Shown one piece after another: positions 38,537-47,207 of a stretch of 64,000 nucleotides of DNA. The notes beneath the pieces were generated by a model, which saw nothing but the letters and a program-made list of their open reading frames with translations, did not search any database and was not told the DNA's origin. The stretch covers positions 1,507,550 through 1,571,549 of the forward strand of contig NC_002932.3 in assembly GCF_000006985.1 (NCBI RefSeq), given 5' to 3'. The position numbers and the translations under genes are program-made. Numbering within the stretch: the stretch's first letter is position 1; each line of letters opens with the position of its first letter. The DNA is from Chlorobaculum tepidum TLS (GTDB taxonomy: Bacteria; Bacteroidota; Chlorobiia; Chlorobiales; Chlorobiaceae).

Positions 38537-39381
38537 GAGACAACAAAGCTGACGAGAAATTCTCTCTCTCTGATGTAATACAAGCGGTCGTCTTTTATGA
38601 GAAAACTGTTGAACACTGGCATCGGTTCCCCGGAAGCCATGACATCTTCATGAACAAGGCGTTCGCATTCGCTCACGCTCAACGTGGAGACCCAGCCGGG
38701 AACACCCTCTGCGACAGGCTCCATCCGGTGAAACACTGTAACACTCGTCGCACCGTGATTGATGTTTTCGACGTGCCCCGCCTCATCAAAAACCGTGTCG
38801 GGCAGCAGAATTCGCTGTCTCTCCTCTTCGCTTTGCGCCGCGTCGCGGAGCTGGTTTGGCCGCTCGTGCGCCGTACCGAGATGTTCGAGTTCGCAACCGG
38901 AGAGGGGATCAATCAGAACGTAGTCCCGTTCGGGAAAACCCGCAAAGACAATTGACCGGTAAGCAAGAAAGGCATCGCCGAGATTGGCTGTAAACGTGAG
39001 ATCAGGACGGCTCCAGACGACGCGGGCCTCCGGAAGATTAATCGCCCAGATGCCCAGATGCTCCGGGCTTCCAGGCTGATAGGTATGACAGACAAGCCGG
39101 CTGCCATGAACCGTTTCGAGACCGATCATCCAGCCGTCACCAACCGGCGTCTCGTTTTCGTCCCCGGCAGTCAGCACGAAATCATCGCGCAGCACACGGC
39201 CCGTGGAGGATTCGAGGCAAAAGAACGCTGCCTTGCGCTCCTGCGGAAAACGCTTGATGCCCATCACCGCGTCGCTGCTGAACATCAGTTGCCAGATGAG
39301 CGCACCGTTGCCTCCATGCCACGACCACAGCGTTCCGGTTGCAGAGTGAGCCGGACGATTTTCAGAAGCTTCAGAGTTCAT
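38533..39381 (-). CDS. Conserved hypothetical protein, DUF4905-like
   Basis: This 282-residue protein shows no signal peptide or membrane helix and is rich in Trp and charged residues, with short repeated beta-like segments. I recall DUF4905 as a family of this size from green sulfur and related bacteria; the match is from general resemblance only. It overlaps the methyltransferase gene upstream and xerD downstream by four bases each, so the three should be translated together. No function can be given. Confidence 0.75.
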   Translation of the reverse strand: MNSEASENRPAHSATGTLWSWHGGNGALIWQLMFSSDAVMGIKRFPQERKAAFFCLESSTGRVLRDDFVLTAGDENETPVGDGWMIGLETVHGSRLVCHTYQPGSPEHLGIWAINLPEARVVWSRPDLTFTANLGDAFLAYRSIVFAGFPERDYVLIDPLSGCELEHLGTAHERPNQLRDAAQSEEERQRILLPDTVFDEAGHVENINHGATSVTVFHRMEPVAEGVPGWVSTLSVSECERLVHEDVMASGEPMPVFNSFLIKDDRLYYIREREFLVSFVVS

Positions 39382-40112
39382 GCCTTCAACCGTTGCAGTT
39401 TGTAGATCGTCACGGCCACCGTCTGATCGCCCTCGGCGTCGAACATGCGCGTCTCGGCAACTTCGAATCCGTTCTCGTGCACCAGTTCGAGAAACTGGTC
39501 GGCCAATCGCCGGCGAGGATCGGCGATGTACGCTGCTCCACCGGGAGCAAGCAACGCGTCGATGGCTGTAACGATGGGTAGCAGATTGACCCGCTCGTAG
39601 AGCACGTCGGCGGCGATGACGGCATCGAACTTCTCAGCACCCTTGACCATGCGCCAGTCGAGGCGAGCGGTATCGAGCGGCACACGATTCTTCATCGCAT
39701 TGTAGGCCACGAACCTCAGCGCCTCGGTCGAGTAATCGGTACAGAGTACGCGAGCGCCGCTCCTGGCGGCAGCGATACTCGCCATGCCGACTCCGGCTCC
39801 GAGTTCGAGCACCGACTTTCCGGCAAGCTCTCCGGTCTCGACAATCTGGCGGGAGAGCGTTACGGCGGCTGGCCAGATTTCGGCCCAATAAGGCATCTGT
39901 TCATCCTTTACAAATGCGGCAGGATCAATGCGGTCAAGAAGCGCATAACTATCGAGCACACTCAGGAAAGTAAAATCACTCTCACCAAAGCGGTGGACAA
40001 CCTCCCGCAGATCGTATTCGGCAGCAAGCTCCGCGCGCAAGCGGGTCAGTTCTTCTTCGATAGCCGCATCAGAACGTCCGGAAACTGGCACCGTGTATTT
40101 TTCAAAAGGCAT
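39378..40112 (-). CDS. Class I SAM-dependent methyltransferase, Methyltransf_16-like
   Basis: The 244-residue protein has an N-terminal helical part and then PYWAEIWPAAVTLSRQIV, which leads into the SAM site LELGAGVGMASIAAARSGA and CTDYSTEALRFVAYNA. This layout matches the lysine methyltransferase-like family 16 (ETFB or EEF type); the substrate is unknown. AGGAG precedes the ATG at a good distance. It is the first gene of the nine-gene minus-strand run, with a TAAATTTG -7-like box 30 bases upstream. Confidence 0.82.
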   Translation of the reverse strand: MPFEKYTVPVSGRSDAAIEEELTRLRAELAAEYDLREVVHRFGESDFTFLSVLDSYALLDRIDPAAFVKDEQMPYWAEIWPAAVTLSRQIVETGELAGKSVLELGAGVGMASIAAARSGARVLCTDYSTEALRFVAYNAMKNRVPLDTARLDWRMVKGAEKFDAVIAADVLYERVNLLPIVTAIDALLAPGGAAYIADPRRRLADQFLELVHENGFEVAETRMFDAEGDQTVAVTIYKLQRLKA

Positions 40113-40221
40113 AGATAAAACTCCTGAGGGTCGATCTGGTCACAAATTTAATGAATATCACTGCCGTTTTCTATTTTGCAGCGCTTATGAGCAATCACCT
40201 TAACCTATCCGGCTTATACCC

Positions 40222-40575
40222 ATGAACAAAGAGATCATCGAAGTTTTCGACAACACCTATCCCGACAGGGACTACACTATCGAAATCATCAACCCCGAAT
40301 TCACCTCGGTCTGCCCCAAAACCGGCCTGCCCGACTTCGGCACAATCACCGTGAATTACGTGCCCGACAAAAGCTGCATCGAGCTCAAGTCCCTCAAATA
40401 CTACTTCCTCGAATTCCGCAACGCTGGCATCTTCTACGAGAACATCACCAACCGGATTCTCGACGACCTTGTTGAAGCCTGCCAGCCGAGAAGAATGACC
40501 GTCAAAACCGAGTGGAACGCCAGAGGCGGCATCACCGAAACCGTCACCGTCAGCTACAGCAAGAGCAAAGAGTAA
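40222..40575 (+). CDS. queF: NADPH-dependent 7-cyano-7-deazaguanine reductase (type I QueF)
   Basis: The 117-residue enzyme reduces preQ0 to preQ1 in queuosine synthesis. The nucleophilic Cys is C31 in [15 protein letters not shown] with the acid D38 at the expected distance of seven. [21 protein letters not shown] is the QueF NADPH/fold signature. The short length marks the single-domain type I. It stands alone and diverges from the methyltransferase run. Confidence 0.96.
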   Translation: MNKEIIEVFDNTYPDRDYTIEIINPEFTSVCPKTGLPDFGTITVNYVPDKSCIELKSLKYYFLEFRNAGIFYENITNRILDDLVEACQPRRMTVKTEWNARGGITETVTVSYSKSKE

Positions 40576-40591
40576 CCTGTCCAATGCAGAA

Positions 40592-40611
40592 CGCCCCGGA
40601 TTTCCGGGGCG
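40592..40611 (+). terminator. Hairpin between queF and pscC
   Basis: CGCCCCGGA and TCCGGGGCG form a perfect 9 bp GC-rich stem around a two-base gap (effectively a four-base loop). The following CTTCTG is only weakly T-rich. Confidence 0.6.
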
Positions 40612-40650
40612 CTTCTGAAAGAAAACCTCTGTTGTTCATTCCGATCGGAA

Positions 40651-41271
40651 TCAGAACTTCTCGTGGAGCCAGATGCCGATGGTCTTGGCATCGTCGTCAC
40701 TGATACCGGAACCGGGGAAGCCCTGCATACGCTTGACGATCAGGTTGACCTGCCCAGTCTTCTTGTACTTGGTACGGAAAAGGTCTGCGACGGAATCAAG
40801 CGTGTGGCACTTGTTGCAGCGCACATCAACCAGCTTTTTTGCGGCATCAAAGTCGAATCCTGCTGGCGCCGGAGGCACATCGCTCGTCGCGGCGGGTTTG
40901 TTGAGGAACTCTTTGAGTTCAGCAGTCGTGCGGATGTACTTGCCATCCACAGTGGTGGTGCGGCCTTTCTCCCAGTAAACCCTGAGGCTTAAAAACATCA
41001 CCATGACGATCACAAAAATGCTCAGCGGAAAGCTCAGGAACCACTTGTCGCTGATCGCACTGGACATCTTGCCGAGGCCCATGATAATGATTGAAGCGCA
41101 GAAAATGAGGAGAAACCAACCCATAAACGACCTCAAAGGAGTGAGGATGGCTGAGTGATTCGGCGCCGGGATGTAGCCGGTCAAGAAAGATACCGAAAAA
41201 AACAAAGCTCCCATTAAGACAGCCCCGCCTACTGCGAGAGCAATAAGCTTACCGTTTGAATTTTTGTCCAT
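40651..41271 (-). CDS. pscC: Photosynthetic reaction centre cytochrome c-551 (cytochrome cz)
   Basis: The 206-residue protein has three membrane helices (about 8-31, 49-70 and 77-98) and a C-terminal haem domain with CNKCH at 152-156 and a candidate Met ligand in RMQGFPGSGI near 182. This is the layout of PscC, the cytochrome that donates electrons directly to P840 in the green sulfur type I reaction centre. Length matches the Chlorobaculum protein as I know it. It is transcribed alone from a well-formed TTTG-N20-TATCTTTC promoter. This gene alone nearly fixes the phylum. Confidence 0.95.
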   Translation of the reverse strand: MDKNSNGKLIALAVGGAVLMGALFFSVSFLTGYIPAPNHSAILTPLRSFMGWFLLIFCASIIIMGLGKMSSAISDKWFLSFPLSIFVIVMVMFLSLRVYWEKGRTTTVDGKYIRTTAELKEFLNKPAATSDVPPAPAGFDFDAAKKLVDVRCNKCHTLDSVADLFRTKYKKTGQVNLIVKRMQGFPGSGISDDDAKTIGIWLHEKF

Positions 41272-41316
41272 GACAGGTAATGGATTAGGTGTTAGCCGCT
41301 TTCAAGAATTTATTGA

Positions 41317-41348
41317 GAAAGATAAACATTATTGGCAAAGGGGGCAAA
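41317..41348 (-). promoter_or_regulatory. Bacteroidota-type promoter for pscC
   Basis: On the minus strand TTTG (41348-41345), a 20-base spacer and TATCTTTC (41324-41317) match the TTTG/N19-21/TAnnTTTG pattern except the final base. The -7 box lies 45 bases before the start codon. Confidence 0.6.
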
Positions 41349-41478
41349 CATTTAAGCCTAAAAAGCGTCAAACACTCTCGATCATCCCCGCGCAAAAGAT
41401 TAGGATTTTGCTTGCAGCCGCGCGAAGCGTAAGTTTCATCGAAATACCAGCCATTGTTCAATCAGAAGTCCCGATACC

Positions 41479-44223
41479 ATGATCACCTCTACGACCAGCG
41501 TCGTCGATTTCGACAAAGCCTTGCTCGATTTCCGTTACCTGCTCGACTGCTTCATCGAGGTACTGGAAAATCTTGGCCAGGAGGCGCTTGCCCGACACAT
41601 CGGAGGTGACAGCAAAACGCCTATAAGAGAGTTCGACTGTGCCGAACGCGCCATCCAGGCCTGGTCGATCGTCTTCCAGCTGCTCAACATGGCCGAGGAG
41701 AACTCTGCCGCCCAGTACCGCCGCCGCATCGAATCGAGCGAAGGTGTTGAGTCGCTCAGCGGTCTCTGGGGCGAAGCTTTGCGCCACCTGAAAAACCTCG
41801 GTGTCACCGAAGCCGAAATCGCCGCCGAGCTGCCACAGATCGAAGTCGAGCCAACCCTGACGGCGCATCCGACCGAAGCCAAGCGCCGCACCGTGCTCGA
41901 ACAGCACCGCGAGCTGTATCTTCTGCTCGTCAAGCGCGAGAACCGCATGTGGACGCCCGCCGAGCGTGACAAGATTCGCACCGACATCAAGGTAGTACTC
42001 GAGCGGCTCTGGCGCACTGGCGAAATTCTGCTCCAAAAACCCGAGGTGAGCGCTGAACGGCAGAACGTGCTGCACTACCTGCACACCATATTCCCCGACA
42101 TCCTGCCCATTCTCGACAACCGCCTCGAAAAGGCCTGGGCCGTCGCCGGATTCGACCCGGCAATCACAGCCGATCCGCGCAACCTGCCGCGCCTCAGCTT
42201 CGGAAGCTGGGTCGGCGGCGACCGCGACGGGCACCCGCTCGTCACCGCCGAAACCACACAGGAGACGCTCCAGGAGATGCGTCGCCACGCCATCGAGCTT
42301 GTCCACCGACAACTCGAACGGCTCGCCTCGATGCTCAGTCTTTCGGGCCGCCTCCAGTCCCCCTCCAGAGCAATGGAGGAGCGCATGGAGACGCTGCGCC
42401 ACAAGCTCGGCAAAGCGGGTGCGCTCGCTTTCGAAAGAAACCTCCACGAGCCTTGGCGGCAGTTTGTCAACCTGATGATCGCTGCCCTGCCCGCCGGAAC
42501 AACGGAAAACGAGCACTATTGTTACCGCCGCCACACCGAGCTGCTCAAAGATCTTGAGCTGCTGATGAGCTCGCTCACAGCCATCAACGCATCAACCATT
42601 GCGCGTGGCGACGTTGCGCCGGTCTACCGCATCGTACAAACCTTCGGTTTCCACCTCGGACGGCTCGACATCCGCCAAAACAGCCGCTTCCACGACCTTG
42701 CCCTTTCGCAGCTCATGATGGCGGCGGGACTCGACGGCAAGGGATTTCCCGAATGGAGCGAAGAGGCCCGCCTCGAGTTCCTCGAACGCGAGCTGCTCTC
42801 GCCGCGCCCCTTCACCCACCCCGACATGCACGCCGGGCCGGAAGCTGAAACCGTAATCGCCTGCTACCGGGTGCTTTTCGACCACTACCGGCAGTTCGGC
42901 CCCGACGGCATCGGCTCGCTGATCGTCAGTATGACGCGCAACCTCTCTGACCTGCTCGTCATCTACCTTTTCGCCCGCGAGGTCGGCCTCATGGTGCGGC
43001 ACGGCGACGGCGACGCCTGCCCGATTCCGGTGGTGCCGCTCTTCGAAACCATCGACGACCTCGAACGCAGCCACGACATTCTCGACCGCTTCCTTGCCCA
43101 TCCGGTCACGCGCCGCAGCATAGCGTTGCAGCAGGAGCTGCACGGACGGCAGAAGCCAGTGCAGCAGGTGATGGTCGGCTACAGCGACAGCAACAAGGAC
43201 GGCGGCATTGTTACAAGCCTCTGGAGTCTCTACCGCTCCGAAGAGCGTCTCATCGAAACAGGCCGCAAGCACGGCGTTGATATTCTCTTCTTCCACGGAC
43301 GCGGCGGCAGCATCAGCCGGGGTGCGGGGCCGACCCACCGCTTCATCCGGGCGCAGCCGCACGGCTCGCTCGACGCCGGACTCCGCGTCACCGAACAGGG
43401 CGAAACCATTTCGCAAAAGTACGCCAACCGCATCAGCGCAGCCTACAACCTCGAACTCTTTCTGGCCGGAGTCACCGAAGCGCGGCTCGTCCACCGCAAG
43501 GAGGGCTACCGCCCGCACCCGCTCGAAAAGGTGATGGACACGCTCGCCCGCAGCAGCAACAAAGCCTACCGGCAGCTCATCGAAGCCGACGGGCTGCTCG
43601 AATTCTTCCGTCAGGCCACGCCGATCGACATCATCGAGTCAAGCCGTATCGGTTCACGCCCCGCACGGCGCACCGGAAGCCAGAGCCTCGAAGACCTCCG
43701 CGCCATTCCGTGGGTCTTCAGCTGGAACCAGGCGCGCTTCGGCATTTCAGGATGGTACGGCGCAGGCTCGGCCCTCGAAGAGCTGCGCGCCACCGATCCC
43801 GAAACCTTCGAAGTGATGCGCAAAAGCGACTTCTCCTGGGCGCCGTTCCATTATATCATCAACAACATCGCCACCAGCATTCTCTCGGTTGATCCGTGGA
43901 TCATGGAGCAGTACGCCTCGCTGGTCGAAAACAAAAACATTCGCGAAAACCTGCTTGGCATGATTCAGGCGGAATATCTGCGCACGATGCGCCTGCTCGA
44001 CCTGCTCTACGGCGGCCCGCTCAGGGAGAAGCACTTCAACGTCGCCCGCTTCATCGAAACCCGCCAAGAGGGCCTCAGCAAGCTCCACCGCCTGCAGATC
44101 GACCTGCTCAAAAGCTGGCGATCCGCTAAAGCCTCGGGCAACGAACAACAAGCCGATGCCCTGCTCCCCGAGCTTTTCCTGACAGTCAACGCTATTTCCA
44201 GCGGACTGAGAACAACCGGGTAA
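41479..44223 (+). CDS. ppc: Phosphoenolpyruvate carboxylase
   Basis: The 914-residue enzyme adds bicarbonate to PEP to make oxaloacetate and feeds the reductive TCA cycle. The catalytic His is in EPTLTAHPTEAKRR; VGGDRDGHP, VMVGYSDSNKDGGI and FFHGRGGSISRGAGPTH are the active-site signatures. The C-terminal VNAISSGLRTTG differs from the common NGIAAGMRNTG. Length is normal. It diverges from pscC. Confidence 0.97.
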   Translation: MITSTTSVVDFDKALLDFRYLLDCFIEVLENLGQEALARHIGGDSKTPIREFDCAERAIQAWSIVFQLLNMAEENSAAQYRRRIESSEGVESLSGLWGEALRHLKNLGVTEAEIAAELPQIEVEPTLTAHPTEAKRRTVLEQHRELYLLLVKRENRMWTPAERDKIRTDIKVVLERLWRTGEILLQKPEVSAERQNVLHYLHTIFPDILPILDNRLEKAWAVAGFDPAITADPRNLPRLSFGSWVGGDRDGHPLVTAETTQETLQEMRRHAIELVHRQLERLASMLSLSGRLQSPSRAMEERMETLRHKLGKAGALAFERNLHEPWRQFVNLMIAALPAGTTENEHYCYRRHTELLKDLELLMSSLTAINASTIARGDVAPVYRIVQTFGFHLGRLDIRQNSRFHDLALSQLMMAAGLDGKGFPEWSEEARLEFLERELLSPRPFTHPDMHAGPEAETVIACYRVLFDHYRQFGPDGIGSLIVSMTRNLSDLLVIYLFAREVGLMVRHGDGDACPIPVVPLFETIDDLERSHDILDRFLAHPVTRRSIALQQELHGRQKPVQQVMVGYSDSNKDGGIVTSLWSLYRSEERLIETGRKHGVDILFFHGRGGSISRGAGPTHRFIRAQPHGSLDAGLRVTEQGETISQKYANRISAAYNLELFLAGVTEARLVHRKEGYRPHPLEKVMDTLARSSNKAYRQLIEADGLLEFFRQATPIDIIESSRIGSRPARRTGSQSLEDLRAIPWVFSWNQARFGISGWYGAGSALEELRATDPETFEVMRKSDFSWAPFHYIINNIATSILSVDPWIMEQYASLVENKNIRENLLGMIQAEYLRTMRLLDLLYGGPLREKHFNVARFIETRQEGLSKLHRLQIDLLKSWRSAKASGNEQQADALLPELFLTVNAISSGLRTTG

Positions 44224-44602
44224 ACAACGAGCGCGGGCATAATGGACATGTCACCTCCACTGCCCGTTTTATAGCACTGCCAAAAAGTCTCTCTCGCTGC
44301 TGGGATTCCGGAGTAATGCAAGTACGCCTTTTTGCTACGAAGCAGTCAGATTGTCAGTGTTCGCATGGCCCAGGCAAGTCAATGCCTGCCTGTCCCATCC
44401 TCACCCCGGATCCCTCACTCTCTTCTCAATCTCTTGTGGCACCATCTCCTTTTTCATCAAAATAGCGTTTAGTAGCAACGCGTCGTGTAACACAAAGCGG
44501 AAATCACCGCATTTTTCCGTATAATCAGGCAAATGCGCTGGTTATCCCCCGACCCTTTTAGAACCGGCGCTGGCAGTGATCAACCCCTACTCATTGTCTC
44601 AT
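44224..44602. other. Intergenic region between ppc and comM
   Basis: No gene, RNA or repeat was recognised in about 380 bases. A TATAAT box at 44520-44525 without a good -35 partner could serve comM. Confidence 0.55.
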
Positions 44603-46159
44603 ATGCTTACCAAACTCTGCGCGGCGGCGCTGCTAGGTATCGACGCCCTGAAGGTCGAGATTGAAACGAATGTCTCTGGTGGTTTGCCGGCCTTCACGGT
44701 GGTCGGGCTGCCGGACAGCGCAATCAAGGAGAGCCGCGAGCGCATTCTGACCGCTATCCGCAACTCCGGCTTTGAGCTGCCGTCGAAAAAAATCACCGTC
44801 AACCTCGCACCTGCCGATGTCAAAAAAGAGGGCACGGCGTTCGATCTTGGCATCGCGGTCGGCCTGCTCGGCTCACTCGGTGAGATCAAGGGGCAGTTCG
44901 AGGATACCATCGTGCTGGGCGAGCTAGCGCTCGACGGATCAGTGCGGCGCATCAGCGGCACGTTGCCGATGGCCATAATGGCTGCGCGGGAAAACATCCG
45001 ATGGATGATCGTGCCAAAGATGAACGCGGCGGAAGCTGCTGTAGCGATTTCGGCAATGGGCGCGGCAACGAAGGTGTTCGGCGTCGAAACGCTGGTCGAG
45101 GCTGCGGGGCTGCTCAGCGGCAACATCACGCCCGAACCGGTCAGTGTGAATGTCGCTGAACTGTTCGACTGCGAGCCGGATTACCCGGTCGATTTTGCCG
45201 AAATCAAGGGGCAGCTCGCCGCCAAAAAAGCGATCGAAATTTCCGCGGCAGGCGGACATAATCTGCTCATGATCGGCCCGCCCGGAAGCGGTAAAACACT
45301 GCTCGCCAAAGCGATTCCGGGCATTCTTCCGCCGCTCGGCTTTGAGGAGTCGCTTGAAACCACCAAAATCTACTCGGTATCGAGCCTGCTCGAACGCAAC
45401 CGCCCGCTCATGATCACGCGCCCCTTCCGCAGTCCGCACCACACCACGAGCAACGTAGCGCTAATCGGCGGCGGTGCGCAGGCCAAGCCTGGCGAGGTGA
45501 GCCTGGCGCACAACGGCGTACTCTTCCTGGACGAGTTGCCGGAGTTCACCCGCAACGCGCTCGAAGTGCTGCGCCAGCCGCTCGAAGACCGCGAAGTAAC
45601 CGTGGCCCGCGCGGCGCTCTCGACGCGCTACCCGGCGGGCTTCATGCTGGTGGCTGCAATGAACCCGAGTCCCGCCGGGCCGCTCAAGGATCGCGATGGC
45701 CTGCCGACCGCATCGCCGGAGCAGATCCGGCGCTACCTTTCCAAAATATCCGGCCCGCTGCTCGACCGCATCGACATCCACATCGACGTCCCAAAGGTGG
45801 AGAACATCGAGCTGTTCTCGAACAGTTCGGCGGAAAGTTCCGGCGAGATTCGCAAGCGGGTGATCGCGGCACGCGCCATCCAGCACGAGCGCTTCGCCTC
45901 GCTCCCCTCACCGCGCATCTTCACCAACGCGCAGATGAATTCGAAGCTGATCCGCAAGTTCTGCAAGCTTGACAAGGAGAGCGCCGAAAAGCTGATGGAG
46001 GCGATGAACCGCCTCAACCTCTCGGCCAGGGCGCACGACCGCATCCTCAAGGTAAGCCGCACCATCGCCGACCTCGAAGGCGCGGAACATATCGAAATGA
46101 AGCATTTGGTGCAGGGCATCCAGTACCGCAGCCTCGACCGCGAGTTCTGGAGCTTTTGA
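44603..46159 (+). CDS. comM: YifB/ComM-type Mg chelatase-like AAA+ ATPase
   Basis: The 518-residue protein has the N-terminal S5-like domain (GIDALKVEIETNVSGG, VVGLPDSAIKESRERI), the AAA+ domain with Walker A MIGPPGSGKTLLAKA and Walker B GVLFLDELPEF, and the Mg chelatase-like C-terminal domain. ComM is a branch-migrating helicase that helps integrate DNA during natural transformation; related proteins are widespread in non-competent bacteria too. The ATG at 44603 (MLTKLCAAALLGI) is preferred over a GTG 27 bases upstream. Confidence 0.93.
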   Translation: MLTKLCAAALLGIDALKVEIETNVSGGLPAFTVVGLPDSAIKESRERILTAIRNSGFELPSKKITVNLAPADVKKEGTAFDLGIAVGLLGSLGEIKGQFEDTIVLGELALDGSVRRISGTLPMAIMAARENIRWMIVPKMNAAEAAVAISAMGAATKVFGVETLVEAAGLLSGNITPEPVSVNVAELFDCEPDYPVDFAEIKGQLAAKKAIEISAAGGHNLLMIGPPGSGKTLLAKAIPGILPPLGFEESLETTKIYSVSSLLERNRPLMITRPFRSPHHTTSNVALIGGGAQAKPGEVSLAHNGVLFLDELPEFTRNALEVLRQPLEDREVTVARAALSTRYPAGFMLVAAMNPSPAGPLKDRDGLPTASPEQIRRYLSKISGPLLDRIDIHIDVPKVENIELFSNSSAESSGEIRKRVIAARAIQHERFASLPSPRIFTNAQMNSKLIRKFCKLDKESAEKLMEAMNRLNLSARAHDRILKVSRTIADLEGAEHIEMKHLVQGIQYRSLDREFWSF

Positions 46160-46219
46160 GAGAAAAGAGGACAGACTGGACGGATCAGGGGAAATGCGCC
46201 GCATGTCAGATGTTCAGAG

Positions 46220-47178
46220 AAAAAGAGCCTGCTTGGCTATATTAAGGACTTTATTGTCGCAAACGGATCACTCCGGCATACCCTGCTGCTTGCCGGAGCC
46301 CTTCTCGGCTCACCCCCGGTCATAGCTGCCGAACCGATCGAGGCAAGAATCGCCAGCCTCGAAAAAGAGCTTGCCGAGAGCTGAAGGCGCACACGACGTC
46401 AGCATCATCACCGGACAAACCTGGGGTCTGAACGGCTCTCTCATCCCGTTCGTGGATGACCCGGCAATCATGTGGAATGCGGGTAACATCAGGGGACGCC
46501 ATCCGCAGCTTCGCCTCACCAAAGGGTTCAAGAGCGGCGAAAAGAGCCGGGTCGAGGTCGCCGTGGCGGTAGCGAGAACGATTGGCGAAACAAACGTAAG
46601 CGGGGCGGATTCCGGTAAAGACGCCACCATGCCTTCGATTCAGGGACATTTGGCTCTTTCAACGCACTCTTCGTCTCGGAGAAACCGGCAACCATCGCTG
46701 TTTCAGGCCATTACGAACAGGAGGAATGGGATACGGCGGCTAACGAAACGCATGAAACTCTCGACTCGTGGTCATGCGTGCTCGAACTGTCGCTGCCACT
46801 GGGCAACAAGCTGCTTTTTGCCAGTGAGCTTTTCACCGGAGAGAATCTCGACGATTACCGGAAAGGCATCGGTCAGGGCCGCAACGGCACCAAAGCCATC
46901 CGTTCGCACGGAGGCTGGGCTGCCCTGCGCTACGCGGCAAGCCCGGAGACGACGTTGAGCATCGGCGCTGGCATGGATGATCCCGATGACGATGACGTGC
47001 TGTCGATAACCGGCCAAACACTGAACGAAACGCAGTTCATCTCGGTGATGCACCGCCCATCACACCGAACTTCACTCTTGGCGGCCAGCTTTCGCACTGG
47101 AGAACCGACTACAAAGACGCCAAAGAGGGTGAGGCCGTCCGCGCCAGACTTCAGTCACCTACTCGTTCTGAGTTCTGA
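46220..47178 (+). pseudogene. Degraded outer-membrane porin gene with at least three frame shifts
   Basis: Four consecutive pieces in different frames read as parts of one protein. The first (about 46220-46384) gives a hydrophobic signal segment LLLAGALLGSPPVIAAEP and a short coiled coil ARIASLEKELAE, then a stop. The second (about 46380-46650) includes GQTWGLNGSLIPFVDDP; the third (46649-47058) includes ELSLPLGNKLLFASELF and DDYRKGIGQGRNG; the fourth (47059-47178) includes TPNFTLGGQLSHWRTDYKDA and ends in Phe before a TGA. A coiled-coil start, beta-rich middle and terminal aromatic residue are porin features. No intact start codon was found, and the first beta strands appear to be missing. 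It is a relic, not an expressed gene. Confidence 0.75.
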
Positions 47179-47207
47179 CCTTTTCCGGGGCGATCAGCCG
47201 ATCGCCC

